In this document: positions 9,804-22,139 of the stretch, piece by piece
Numbering within the stretch: position 1 is the first letter of the stretch
How the letters are laid out: each line of letters begins with the position of its first letter
Source of the DNA: an uncultured Alphaproteobacteria bacterium
GTDB lineage: Bacteria; Pseudomonadota; Alphaproteobacteria; Methylaequorales; Methylaequoraceae
Reading direction: 5' to 3'
Assembly (NCBI GenBank): GCA_902563305.1
Contig: CACEWP010000002.1
Coordinates: forward strand, 1 to 64,000
DNA length: 64,000 nucleotides
Made by a program: the position numbers and the translations under genes
Notes under the pieces: generated by a model
What the model saw: the letters and a program-made list of their open reading frames with translations, nothing else
Told to the model about the DNA's origin: nothing
The model's database searches: none

Positions 9804-10589
9804 ATGGTTTCAGGCCTCTTTAAGTCTTTTTTTCTCCATTTTCTTATTATAGGGCTGTTCATGTATGGAGCAGAGCTATTTAAACAAAACAAAAGATTTG
9901 AAATAAATGAGATTCCACTTGATATAGTAGACATTTCCGAACAAACCGTAAATAAGATAGAAAATAAAACAAAAAAACAATTACAAAAAAAAGTAAATAA
10001 AAAAAATCAGAGTGGTTTTCAACCTCCAAAAGTTAAATCAAAACCTAAACCTCCAGAATTTAAGATTAAAGAAAAAAAGGTAGAAAGAAAAAAAGAAGAA
10101 AAACTTGAAGATAAAAAAAAAGAAGAAAAACAAAAGAAAAGAGTTGATAATATTTTAAAGTCAATCGAAAAAATTAAATCTGAGAAGAATAATAAAAAAA
10201 ATGAGAAAAAAAAGGATATAGAAAAAGTTGATGATACAAAAGTTGAGGACGACGTTAAAGTTGCTAAACTTGGAGAAAAGTTGACAATTTCAGAAAAAGA
10301 TGCGATCAGGCGACAATTTTATAGATGTTGGATTGTTCCTGCAGGAGCTAAGAATATTCAGGATTACAAGGTCTCAATTAAATTGACATTAAATAAAGAC
10401 GGTGAAGTTATAAATTCAAAAATTTTAAATAAAGTTAAGATGAACAATTCATTCTTCAGAACCCTTGCAGAAAGTGCTGTAAGAGCGGTAAATCATCCAG
10501 ATTGTAAAAAATTGAAGGTACCAAAAAAAAAATATGAAACTTGGAAGGAAACAATTTTAGATTTTGATCCTTCAGTAATGATTAATTAG
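9804..10589 (+). CDS. tolA: TolA-like protein
   Basis: N-terminal TM, long Lys/Glu-rich helix, small C-terminal domain; position. Confidence 0.88.
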   Translation: MVSGLFKSFFLHFLIIGLFMYGAELFKQNKRFEINEIPLDIVDISEQTVNKIENKTKKQLQKKVNKKNQSGFQPPKVKSKPKPPEFKIKEKKVERKKEEKLEDKKKEEKQKKRVDNILKSIEKIKSEKNNKKNEKKKDIEKVDDTKVEDDVKVAKLGEKLTISEKDAIRRQFYRCWIVPAGAKNIQDYKVSIKLTLNKDGEVINSKILNKVKMNNSFFRTLAESAVRAVNHPDCKKLKVPKKKYETWKETILDFDPSVMIN

Positions 10590-10636
10590 ACAAATTTGCT
10601 TTCTAATAATAAATTCTCTAAGATATTTAAAATGTT

Positions 10637-11938
10637 ATGAAATACTTTTTACTATTCTTAATAATATTTCCTCTCTCAATTCATGCTGAGTTAAGGATTG
10701 ATATTACCCAAGGTAATATGGATCCAATTCCTGTTGCAATTTTAGAATTTAATTCAAACGATACAGAATCCAAAGAAATCTCTTCTAATATTAATAGTGT
10801 AATATCTAATAATCTTCAAAGATCTGGTCTTTTTTCAGTGCTACCCCGAAAACTTTTTTTTAATGTTTCCATTCCGTTTGAAAAGAAACCAACTTTCTCT
10901 GACTGGAAAATAACAACAGCTCAGGGTTTGGTACACGGAAAATTAAATTTGAAAAACGAAAAATTAGACATTGAATTTAGGCTTTGGGATATTTTATCAC
11001 AAAAACAAATGGTAGCTCAGAAATTAACTACGGAAAAAAGCAATTGGAGAAGAATAGCTCACGTTATTTCAGATATAATTTATGAAAGAATTACTGGTGA
11101 ATCAGGATACTTTGATAGTAGAGTAGTTTATATTTCTGAATCAGGTCCTAAGAGTAATAGAAAAAAAAGATTAGCAATTATAGACCAGGATGGTGCAAAC
11201 CATAAATTTCTTACTGACGGATCTTATTTGGCTTTGACACCCCGATTTTCTCCGGCTGCGCAAGAGGTCGCTTATCTATCTTATAACAAAAGAATTCCAA
11301 GAATTTTTCTTCTTGATTTAAATACAGGTTCACAAAAAGTTCTAGGAGATTTTCCTGGGATGACCTTTAGTCCTCGATATTCTCCTGATGGAAAAAAACT
11401 AGTAATGAGTTTAGCTAAAAATGGAAATACAGATATATATGAAATGAATTTAAGTAATTTAAAAATCGAGAGGTTAACTTCTTATGATGGAATAGATACA
11501 GCTCCGTCATATTCTCCAGATGGAGATTTTATTACATTTGAATCGGATAGAAGTGGAAGTCAAAAGATTTACATTATGAATTTAAAAACAAAAAAAGTAA
11601 AAAGAATAAGTTTTGGTAAAGGTAAATACGCTACTCCAGTTTGGTCTCCAAGAGGAGATCTAATTGCTTTTACTAAACTTCTTAATGGTGAGTTTTATAT
11701 TGGAGTTATGTATACTGACGGAAAAGGTGAGAGGGTAGTATATAAGTCTTATCTTGTTGAAGGTCCTTCCTGGTCTCCAAACGGCAGAGTTATTTCATTT
11801 TATAGTCAAGACAAATTATCAGGTGGAAAAATAACTAATCCAAAAATAAAAATGGTTGATCTTACTGGAATAAATTTAAGAGAGCTTGTTACTCCTTCAG
11901 ATGCGTCGGATCCTGCATGGTCAGGTTTGTTGCCCTAG
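10637..11938 (+). CDS. tolB: TolB beta-propeller translocation protein
   Basis: Repeated FSPDG/YSPDG propeller motifs, signal peptide, gene order. Confidence 0.96.
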   Translation: MKYFLLFLIIFPLSIHAELRIDITQGNMDPIPVAILEFNSNDTESKEISSNINSVISNNLQRSGLFSVLPRKLFFNVSIPFEKKPTFSDWKITTAQGLVHGKLNLKNEKLDIEFRLWDILSQKQMVAQKLTTEKSNWRRIAHVISDIIYERITGESGYFDSRVVYISESGPKSNRKKRLAIIDQDGANHKFLTDGSYLALTPRFSPAAQEVAYLSYNKRIPRIFLLDLNTGSQKVLGDFPGMTFSPRYSPDGKKLVMSLAKNGNTDIYEMNLSNLKIERLTSYDGIDTAPSYSPDGDFITFESDRSGSQKIYIMNLKTKKVKRISFGKGKYATPVWSPRGDLIAFTKLLNGEFYIGVMYTDGKGERVVYKSYLVEGPSWSPNGRVISFYSQDKLSGGKITNPKIKMVDLTGINLRELVTPSDASDPAWSGLLP

Positions 11939-11965
11939 GTTTGTAAAAAAAAAAGCTAGTTGTGA

Positions 11966-11994
11966 TTGACTTATGCATTGTCAAAATGTAAAAC
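11966..11994 (+). promoter_or_regulatory. Putative sigma-70-type promoter upstream of the small lipoprotein (TTGACT-17 nt-TAAAAC)
   Basis: Direct reading; near-identical to the pal promoter. Confidence 0.6.
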
Positions 11995-12027
11995 TGTACT
12001 AAGTTTAATTTTAAAGGTACTCAAAAT

Positions 12028-12201
12028 ATGAAAATCAAATTCTTCACTCTACTAATACTTGCTCTATTTGTTTCTAGTTGTGCTCAAGATCAATACGTAG
12101 GGAGCGATAGCCTTATTATTGATGATTCTTTCCAAGCAATTCCAACGCACGATTCTGTAGACTGCTTTGGCTCATGCACAGTTAAGATCTATAATAGATA
12201 A
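12028..12201 (+). CDS. Small lipoprotein, 57 aa (MKIKFFTLLILALFVSSCAQDQYVGSDSLIIDDSFQAIPTHDSVDCFGSCTVKIYNR)
   Basis: Not in the supplied ORF track; ATG, signal peptide, lipobox VSSC, promoter and AAAGG upstream, stop TAA. Confidence 0.75.
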   Translation: MKIKFFTLLILALFVSSCAQDQYVGSDSLIIDDSFQAIPTHDSVDCFGSCTVKIYNR

Positions 12202-12261
12202 ACATACCGATTTCTCGAAAATTGACTTTCTTTATAATATTTCTTAATTGAACCTTAACCG

Positions 12262-12290
12262 TTGACTTATTATTGCGCAAATTGTAAAAC
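12262..12290 (+). promoter_or_regulatory. Putative sigma-70-type promoter of pal (TTGACT-17 nt-TAAAAC)
   Basis: Direct reading. Confidence 0.65.
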
Positions 12291-12335
12291 TTAAGGTTAT
12301 AATACTAAAAATAATAACGTAAGGATTATATAGTT

Positions 12336-12821
12336 ATGAAAAAAAAATACTTGTCTTTATTTTTCGCAGGGATCTTAATGATCTCGGGTTGCGAAACTAT
12401 AGGTGGTTCTTCCGGAGCAGGAAGCACACCAGGATATGAATACGGTGACTCAAAGCAAGCTAATTTGCAAGCTTATCTTCAAAATGAGATAGGTGATAGA
12501 GTTTATTTTGAGACCGACAAACACAATATTTCCTCTGCCTCGGCATATGTTCTTGAGTCTCAGGCTAATTGGCTTAAATCAACTCCAGGTTTTCAATTGT
12601 TAATTGAAGGTCACTGCGATGAAAGAGGCACAAGAGAATATAACCTAGCACTTGGTGAAAGAAGAGGAAACTCTGTTAAAGAATTTTTAACCTCTCTTGG
12701 TGTTGATGCTGGAAGATTGACTGTGATCAGTTATGGAAAAGAACGCCCTGCTGCAGAAGGCAGCACATCTGAAGCATGGGCTGAAAACAGGAGAGCAGTT
12801 CTAGTCGTAAGTGGTAACTAG
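12336..12821 (+). CDS. pal: Peptidoglycan-associated lipoprotein Pal
   Basis: Lipobox ISGC; OmpA-like domain LLIEGHCDERGTREYNLALGERR. Confidence 0.96.
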   Translation: MKKKYLSLFFAGILMISGCETIGGSSGAGSTPGYEYGDSKQANLQAYLQNEIGDRVYFETDKHNISSASAYVLESQANWLKSTPGFQLLIEGHCDERGTREYNLALGERRGNSVKEFLTSLGVDAGRLTVISYGKERPAAEGSTSEAWAENRRAVLVVSGN

Positions 12822-12849
12822 AAGTAATGAATCCTTACTAATTAAAATT

Positions 12850-12877
12850 AGGGCTATACTTTTAGCCCTTTTTTTTT
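12850..12877 (+). terminator. Intrinsic terminator after pal
   Basis: AGGGCTA-tacttt-TAGCCCT followed by a T-tract. Confidence 0.88.
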
Positions 12878-13780
12878 ATGAATAAATTAAAAATAAAACC
12901 TCTTGGCCTTCTCTTAGCTTTTCAACTCATTTTCTCGAATATCTACTCACAAGATTTAGACGTTGACGAACTTTTAGAAAGATTAGATAGAATCGAAAAG
13001 AACATATCAGATATTCAAAAAGGGAGGTTTGATGAAGTAGAAAAATCTCTTTCTTCTGGATATATTTCTAGAAATGAATCAAAATTAGGAGATTTTGAAA
13101 CAAAAATTAGAACTAACTTTGGTTTGGTAGAGGAGTCTAATAATCAAATAAAAAATATTGAAGAAAAATTGAATCTTATTGATAAAGATTTACAATCTCG
13201 AATTAAAAAATTAGAAAATGAAATCAAAAAATTAATAAAGTTACAATCGTCGAATAAAGAGTCTACGAAAAAAAAAACATTTCTTGAAAACATTCCTAAG
13301 AATGAAAATTTAGCAAACCCAAAGATTAAGATAGGAGAAGATAAGAAGGTTATGTCAGAATTGTCAAAAGGAAAAAACGAATTGAATGAGGATCAAATTA
13401 AGAAAAAATATGAAAATGCAATCAAACTTCTTTGGGCTAATAAGTATGAAGAGGCTGAGAAACAGCTAATTCAATTAAAAAGCATTCAACCTGAAGATTT
13501 AATGCCAAATATCCAATATTGGTTGGGTGAAGTATATTATGCTAAGAAAAATTTTCAACAAGCTGTTATTGAGTTTGGTGAAGGTTTTCAAAACTATCCA
13601 GATTCCATAAAAGGTCCAGATAATCTTCTGAAACTTGGATTGTCCTTTTCAAATCTAAATAAAAAGAATGAAGCTTGTAGTGCGTTTTTTGAACTAGAAG
13701 TAAAATACAAAAATTCAGGTAAAAACGTTCTTGAAAGGTCGCAAGAAGAAAGAAAAAAATTAAATTGTCCTAAAGAATAA
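12878..13780 (+). CDS. cpoB: CpoB/YbgF-like tol-pal periplasmic protein
   Basis: Signal peptide, coiled coil, C-terminal TPR-like repeats, position after pal. Confidence 0.88.
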   Translation: MNKLKIKPLGLLLAFQLIFSNIYSQDLDVDELLERLDRIEKNISDIQKGRFDEVEKSLSSGYISRNESKLGDFETKIRTNFGLVEESNNQIKNIEEKLNLIDKDLQSRIKKLENEIKKLIKLQSSNKESTKKKTFLENIPKNENLANPKIKIGEDKKVMSELSKGKNELNEDQIKKKYENAIKLLWANKYEEAEKQLIQLKSIQPEDLMPNIQYWLGEVYYAKKNFQQAVIEFGEGFQNYPDSIKGPDNLLKLGLSFSNLNKKNEACSAFFELEVKYKNSGKNVLERSQEERKKLNCPKE

Positions 13781-13789
13781 AGTCTAATA

Positions 13790-15091
13790 ATGAGTCAACC
13801 ACTTACACACTCTGAATTTTCATCAATAATGTCTAATCATTTTTTTCTTTTAGAAAAAAAACCTCATGTGGCATTGAGCTTTTCTGGAGGCTCAGATAGT
13901 TTGGCACTTTTAATTTTATTGAATAGTTGGATTAAAAAAAGAGATGGAATTCTTACTTTAATCCATTTCAACCATAAACTAAGAAAAGAATCGTATCTTG
14001 AAGCTGTTTTTACAAAAAAACTTAGTAAAAAGTTTAATCTTAATTTTAAAATCTTGAATTGGGATAATGAAAAACCAAAAAGTGCAATAATGTTCAAAGC
14101 CAGACATTTAAGGTATAAAAAAATCATTGATTTTTGCAAGAAAGAAAAAATTATTACTCTTATGACAGCTCACCATCACAACGATTCACTTGAAACTTAT
14201 TTGATGAGAAAAGAAAGAAAATTTTCAACACTTGGCTTAGCAGGTATTCCAACAAGGAACAATAGGGATAACGTCCAGATTCTTAGACCACTAATAAATA
14301 TTGGTAAGGAAAGATTAATTAAGACATGCAACAAATATAAATATAAATGGATAGAAGACTCTAGCAACAAAAATCATAGATTTGAAAGAATTAGAATAAG
14401 AAATTCAATAACAAATTTTTCCAAAAAGGAAAAATCCAAAATAATCAATGATTTTAATAAATGTAAAAAAGCAAACTACGGCATTGAGAGAAAAATTGGA
14501 GAGTTTTTTGTTGATAATCTCAAATTTCAAAATTTTGGAGAATTTCTAGTGGATAAACAGAAGTTTCTAGATGAACCTAAATCTAACCAAATAGAGATTA
14601 TGAAAAGAATCTTAGTCACATGTTCAGGAGGTGTTTACCCTCCTCGGACTCGGTCAATTACGTTAATGTTAAAGCAAATTGAGAAATTAAAGAGATTGAA
14701 TTTTACAATTAATTCATGTGTTATAGAATTAAATAAAAAAAGTATACATTTTTTTAGAGAATATCAAAAAATAAAAAGAGAAATCAAAAAAGAAACAATA
14801 GTAAGGAAAGGGACTCCACTTCTTTGGGATGATAGATTTGAGATTAAGTCTATGCTGAGTGATTTAAAATGCTTTATTTTTGATGATTCAATCTGGATAA
14901 AAATAAAAAAAGATTTTAATTTTATAAGATTAAATAAGAAAATAAATTATAGAATCCTTAAAACGTTGCCCGTTTTACAAATAAAAAGAAAAATAATGAT
15001 CCCTTTTTTATCAGATGAAAAAGAAATGTTATCAAATGGTGTATCTGTTATATTTAGTCCAAAAATACCATTAACAAAAAAAAATTTTTAA
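13790..15091 (+). CDS. tilS: tRNA(Ile)-lysidine synthase
   Basis: PP-loop SFSGGSDSLALLILL; TAHHHNDSLET. Confidence 0.93.
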   Translation: MSQPLTHSEFSSIMSNHFFLLEKKPHVALSFSGGSDSLALLILLNSWIKKRDGILTLIHFNHKLRKESYLEAVFTKKLSKKFNLNFKILNWDNEKPKSAIMFKARHLRYKKIIDFCKKEKIITLMTAHHHNDSLETYLMRKERKFSTLGLAGIPTRNNRDNVQILRPLINIGKERLIKTCNKYKYKWIEDSSNKNHRFERIRIRNSITNFSKKEKSKIINDFNKCKKANYGIERKIGEFFVDNLKFQNFGEFLVDKQKFLDEPKSNQIEIMKRILVTCSGGVYPPRTRSITLMLKQIEKLKRLNFTINSCVIELNKKSIHFFREYQKIKREIKKETIVRKGTPLLWDDRFEIKSMLSDLKCFIFDDSIWIKIKKDFNFIRLNKKINYRILKTLPVLQIKRKIMIPFLSDEKEMLSNGVSVIFSPKIPLTKKNF

Positions 15092-15133
15092 ATATTAATT
15101 GAGATTAAAATATATATAATTATATCATATTAG

Positions 15134-17065
15134 ATGAATAATAATCTTTTAAAAAATCTAGCTATCTGGTTACTTATTGGGTTTCTGGTCTTCCTCATCA
15201 TTGATTTTTATAAAGCTAACGATGTTTCTCAAAGAACATCTCCTATTTCCTACTCAAATTTTCTCACAGAAATCAAAAATGGAAATGTTTCCAGGGTTGA
15301 TATTAGAGGTAATAACATAAAAGGTGAATACACGAATGGTTCATTTTTTTCAACTTATGCACCGAATGACATGAATTTAATCGAAAAGTTAGAAAAAAAT
15401 AATGTTGAGATAAATGCTTTACCACTAGATAAAGGATCACCTGGTTTAATTGATATCTTAATATCTTGGTTCCCCATGTTGCTTCTGATTGGTGTTTGGA
15501 TATTCTTTATGAGGCAAATGCAGTCAGGAAGCGGGAGAGCAATGGGTTTTGGTAAATCAAGGGCAAAACTATTAAATGAAAACAAAGATAAAGTTACTTT
15601 TACAGATGTGGCTGGTATAGACGAGGCTAAGGCTGAATTAGAAGAAATAGTAGAATTTCTTAAAGATCCAACAAAATTTCAAAGACTTGGAGGAAAAATA
15701 CCTAAAGGTGCTCTTTTGGTTGGACCGCCTGGAACTGGAAAAACACTTCTAGCAAGAGCAATTGCCGGGGAAGCTAACGTTCCTTTCTTTTCAATTTCGG
15801 GATCGGATTTCGTTGAAATGTTTGTTGGTGTTGGTGCAAGTCGAGTCAGAGATATGTTTGAACAAGGTAGGAAAAATGCGCCTTGTATAATTTTTATTGA
15901 CGAGATAGATGCAGTTGGAAGACATAGAGGTGCCGGATTAGGAGGTGGTAACGATGAAAGAGAACAAACTCTGAACCAACTTTTAGTTGAAATGGATGGA
16001 TTTGATTCAACCCAGGGAGTAATTTTAATAGCCGCAACAAACCGACCTGATGTTTTAGATCCTGCTCTTCTACGACCTGGAAGATTTGATAGACAAGTTG
16101 TTGTTCCTAACCCAGACATTACCGGTAGAACAAAAATTTTAGAGGTACATACAAGAAAATTGGCTTTAGCTCCAGACGTTGATATTAAAGTTATTGCAAG
16201 AGGAACACCAGGCTTTTCGGGTGCAGATCTTGCAAATTTATCAAATGAAGCTGCTCTTTTGGCAGCAAGAAGAAATAAAAGGCTAGTTACGATGTTAGAT
16301 TTTGAAGATGCTAAAGATAAGGTCATGATGGGTGCAGAAAGAAGGTCAATGGTAATGACTATAAAAGAGAAAGAGTTAACAGCCTATCACGAAGCAGGAC
16401 ACGCACTTGTTGGAATATTCACACCTGGAAATGATCCACTACACAAAGTTACGATCATCCCCCGAGGAAGAGCTTTAGGAGTCACGATGAACCTTCCAGA
16501 AAGAGATAAATATTCCGAAACTAAGTCTGAAATGAAGGCCAAGCTCGCCATGATATTTGGTGGAAGAGTTGCTGAGGAATTAATCTTTGGTAAGGACCAT
16601 ATAACTTCAGGCGCATCTAATGATATTTTACAAGCTACTCAAAGAGCAAGAGCAATGGTCGTTGAATGGGGTATGAGTGATATTCTTGGTCCTTTAAGAT
16701 ACTCAGAAAATGAAGAAGACGTCTTTCTTGGAAGATCTGTTACACAAAGAAAGAGTATGTCAGATGAGACAGCAAAATTAATCGACCAAGAAATTAGAAA
16801 ACTTATTGATAACGCTGAATCTCATGCAAGAAAAACCTTAAAGAAAAATATTAAACATCTTCATAACCTTGCAAAAGCATTACTCGAGTATGAAACATTA
16901 TCAGGTGACGAAGTTAAGGAGTTAATAAGCAAGGGCAAATTTAAAATTAAAAAAGGATCCGATGATACACCTCAGAATAGAAAAACTTCAATACCGTTAG
17001 GAGGACGTAAAGAAGTTAAAAAAAGAAGGAATCTAGGTCTCAACCCCAATCCCGCAGCAACTTAA
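15134..17065 (+). CDS. ftsH: ATP-dependent zinc metalloprotease FtsH
   Basis: Walker [23 protein letters not shown] zinc site, two N-terminal TMs. Confidence 0.98.
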   Translation: MNNNLLKNLAIWLLIGFLVFLIIDFYKANDVSQRTSPISYSNFLTEIKNGNVSRVDIRGNNIKGEYTNGSFFSTYAPNDMNLIEKLEKNNVEINALPLDKGSPGLIDILISWFPMLLLIGVWIFFMRQMQSGSGRAMGFGKSRAKLLNENKDKVTFTDVAGIDEAKAELEEIVEFLKDPTKFQRLGGKIPKGALLVGPPGTGKTLLARAIAGEANVPFFSISGSDFVEMFVGVGASRVRDMFEQGRKNAPCIIFIDEIDAVGRHRGAGLGGGNDEREQTLNQLLVEMDGFDSTQGVILIAATNRPDVLDPALLRPGRFDRQVVVPNPDITGRTKILEVHTRKLALAPDVDIKVIARGTPGFSGADLANLSNEAALLAARRNKRLVTMLDFEDAKDKVMMGAERRSMVMTIKEKELTAYHEAGHALVGIFTPGNDPLHKVTIIPRGRALGVTMNLPERDKYSETKSEMKAKLAMIFGGRVAEELIFGKDHITSGASNDILQATQRARAMVVEWGMSDILGPLRYSENEEDVFLGRSVTQRKSMSDETAKLIDQEIRKLIDNAESHARKTLKKNIKHLHNLAKALLEYETLSGDEVKELISKGKFKIKKGSDDTPQNRKTSIPLGGRKEVKKRRNLGLNPNPAAT

Positions 17066-17076
17066 TAAATATATAG

Positions 17077-18144
17077 TTGATCTTTTCAGATATAAAATAC
17101 AATTTAAGGCCTTTAGGGTCAGTCAATAATGAGGTTGGGAAGAATTTATCCAAAAAAGATCAAGCAATCTTTATCCAAGGAGTTTATTTTTCAAAGATTG
17201 AAGTGATTTCTAGGCATAAATTAGTTAAGAAAAGAAAAATATATGGTTTTCCAGATTTTTTTTCCAATTTTAGTCAAAATAAATACGTATGTGAACTTTT
17301 CAATAAGTTAAATTATCAAAACAAAAATTTAAATAAAAATTTATTTAAAAAAAAAAAATTTTCATTATTTGGTATTCTAAATATAACTCCTGATAGTTTT
17401 TCGGATGGTGGAACAAATTTGAATTTATTAGAAGCAATTAAAAATGCTCACAAAATGGTGAAAAATGGAGCCTCATTTATTGATATTGGAGGAGAATCAA
17501 CCAGACCTGGCGCAGACACTGTAAGTGCAGAGAAAGAAATATCTAGAGTGATGCCTGTAATACAAAGACTTAACTGTGATAAAATTGATTTGTCCTTAGA
17601 TACCAGGAACTCTTCCACAATGGAATTTGGTATTATATCCGGTGTAAAAATTATAAATGACGTAAGTGGTCTTATTCATGATAAAAGAAGTATTGATGTG
17701 ATTAAAAAATATAATGTTCCAATAGTTTTAATGCATATGCCTGGCACACCAAAGACAATGATGAAAAAAAATAAATACTCTGATGTAGTATTAGAAGTAT
17801 ATGATTTTTTAGAAGATAGAATAAATTATATAACTCAGCATGGAATAAACCGTGAAAATATTATTGTTGACCCTGGAATTGGGTTTGGAAAGAATTACGA
17901 ACAAAATCTAGACTTGATAAAAAACTTATCAATATTCCATTCTTTAGGTGTGCCTCTAATGCTTGGTGTTTCAAGGAAAAGATTTATTCAGTCTATATCT
18001 AATGAATCTGATCCACAACAAAGATTAGGAGGAACTATTTCAGCTACTCTATTAGCAATTAAACAAGGTATTAGAATACATAGAGTTCACGACGTAAAGG
18101 AAGTAAATCAAGCACTAATGGTTTATGAGAGATTAGTTAATTAA
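17077..18144 (+). CDS. folP: Dihydropteroate synthase with about 100-aa N-terminal extension (TTG start)
   Basis: GILNITPDSFSDGG, DIGGESTRPGA, GVSRKRFI. Confidence 0.92.
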   Translation: MIFSDIKYNLRPLGSVNNEVGKNLSKKDQAIFIQGVYFSKIEVISRHKLVKKRKIYGFPDFFSNFSQNKYVCELFNKLNYQNKNLNKNLFKKKKFSLFGILNITPDSFSDGGTNLNLLEAIKNAHKMVKNGASFIDIGGESTRPGADTVSAEKEISRVMPVIQRLNCDKIDLSLDTRNSSTMEFGIISGVKIINDVSGLIHDKRSIDVIKKYNVPIVLMHMPGTPKTMMKKNKYSDVVLEVYDFLEDRINYITQHGINRENIIVDPGIGFGKNYEQNLDLIKNLSIFHSLGVPLMLGVSRKRFIQSISNESDPQQRLGGTISATLLAIKQGIRIHRVHDVKEVNQALMVYERLVN

Positions 18145-19464
18145 TGAAAAAAAAATACTTTGGTACTGATGGAATTAGAGGAACTTTTAATGAATTTCCT
18201 ATAACATCGTCATTTTTCTTTGATTTGACTCAATCTATAAAAAAAACTTATCAAAATATCGAAAAGGTTCTTATAGGTAAAGATACCAGAGAATCATCTG
18301 ACTCTATAGAGTCTGATATTGCTCTAGGATTTAAGAATGTTAACGTGAATTGTTTTTCATGTGGAGTTGTTTCTACACCGATGTTATCTTTCAATACTAA
18401 AGAATTTAATTATGATTTGGGGATTATGATTTCTGCATCTCATAATCCTTTCAATGACAATGGAGTAAAGATATTTGATAAGAATGGAGAAAAACTTAGT
18501 GATAATGACGAATTGAAAATAGAAAAAAATTTAAATTTAACTAATTCTAACCATTCCTTGGAAGATAACTTTAAAACTATTAGGAGTGTGAACTTTTCTA
18601 AATACGAAGAAACTTTAGTAAAAAAATTTTCTGAACTAAATAAATTTAATCAAAAAGTTTTTTTAGATTGTGCAAACGGTTCATTAAGTAAAATTGCTCC
18701 AAAAATTTTTGAAAGATTGAATTTAAATTTTTTATGTTTGGGAACTACCCCAAACGGAGTTAATATAAATAAAAATTGTGGAGCAACATATCCGCTTGAA
18801 CTCTCTAAAAACACTAAAAAAAGTAAATCAAATCTTGGTATCTCATTTGATGGAGATGCTGATAGGGTTATTTTTTGTGACGAGTTAGGTCAAATTGTAG
18901 ACGGAGATTATATTTTGGCAATTCTTGCTTTATTTTTAAAAAATAAAAATCAGTTAAAAAATAGCTTGGTAGTGGGTACAAAAATGTCAAACCTAGGGTT
19001 CAGAAATTTTTTGTATAAAAATAATATAAATTGCCTCCTCTCAAACGTAGGGGATAGGTATGTGGTTGAATTGATGAAGAAAAACAACTGCATTTTAGGA
19101 GGAGAACAATCAGGACACATAATTTTTTCAGAAAATTCTTTTTGTGGAGATGGAATATATACAGCTCTTATGATTATTCAAATCTTAGAAGAGAACAAAT
19201 GTAGTCTTTCAAGTCTATGTAAAAAATTATTCGTAAAAGTTCCTCAAAGGTTAGTAAATTTTAAATTAAAAAATAATCCTGAAGAGATTATAAATAATAT
19301 AAATATAAAAAAAATTTCAGATAAAATTTTAAATTTAAATGATTATGACATTCTTTTAAGAAAGTCTGGTACAGAAAATTTGTTAAGATTAATGGTTCAA
19401 GGTACCTCAGAGAAACAAGTAAATGATTTTATTCAAGAATTTGAATATGAAATTAAAGAAATAG

Positions 19465-19478
<14 letters not shown>
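18144..19478 (+). CDS. glmM: Phosphoglucosamine mutase
   Basis: FGTDGIRG, ISASHNPFNDNGVK, SFDGDADR. Confidence 0.95.
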
Positions 19479-22119
<2,641 letters not shown>

Positions 22120-22139
22120 TTAAATAATTTCCAAATATT

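Noticed and set aside
9960-10230. Lys/Glu repeat in tolA as a tandem-repeat element
   Set aside because: Ordinary TolA domain II low-complexity helix in an AT-rich genome.
15679-16326. 215-aa minus-strand ORF inside ftsH
   Set aside because: Fully antisense to a clear FtsH coding region; Ser/Pro/Leu-rich composition typical of a mirror ORF.
17077-17380. folP N-terminal extension as a separate gene or frameshift
   Set aside because: Same frame with no stop; an N-terminal extension occurs in other alphaproteobacterial FolP proteins.
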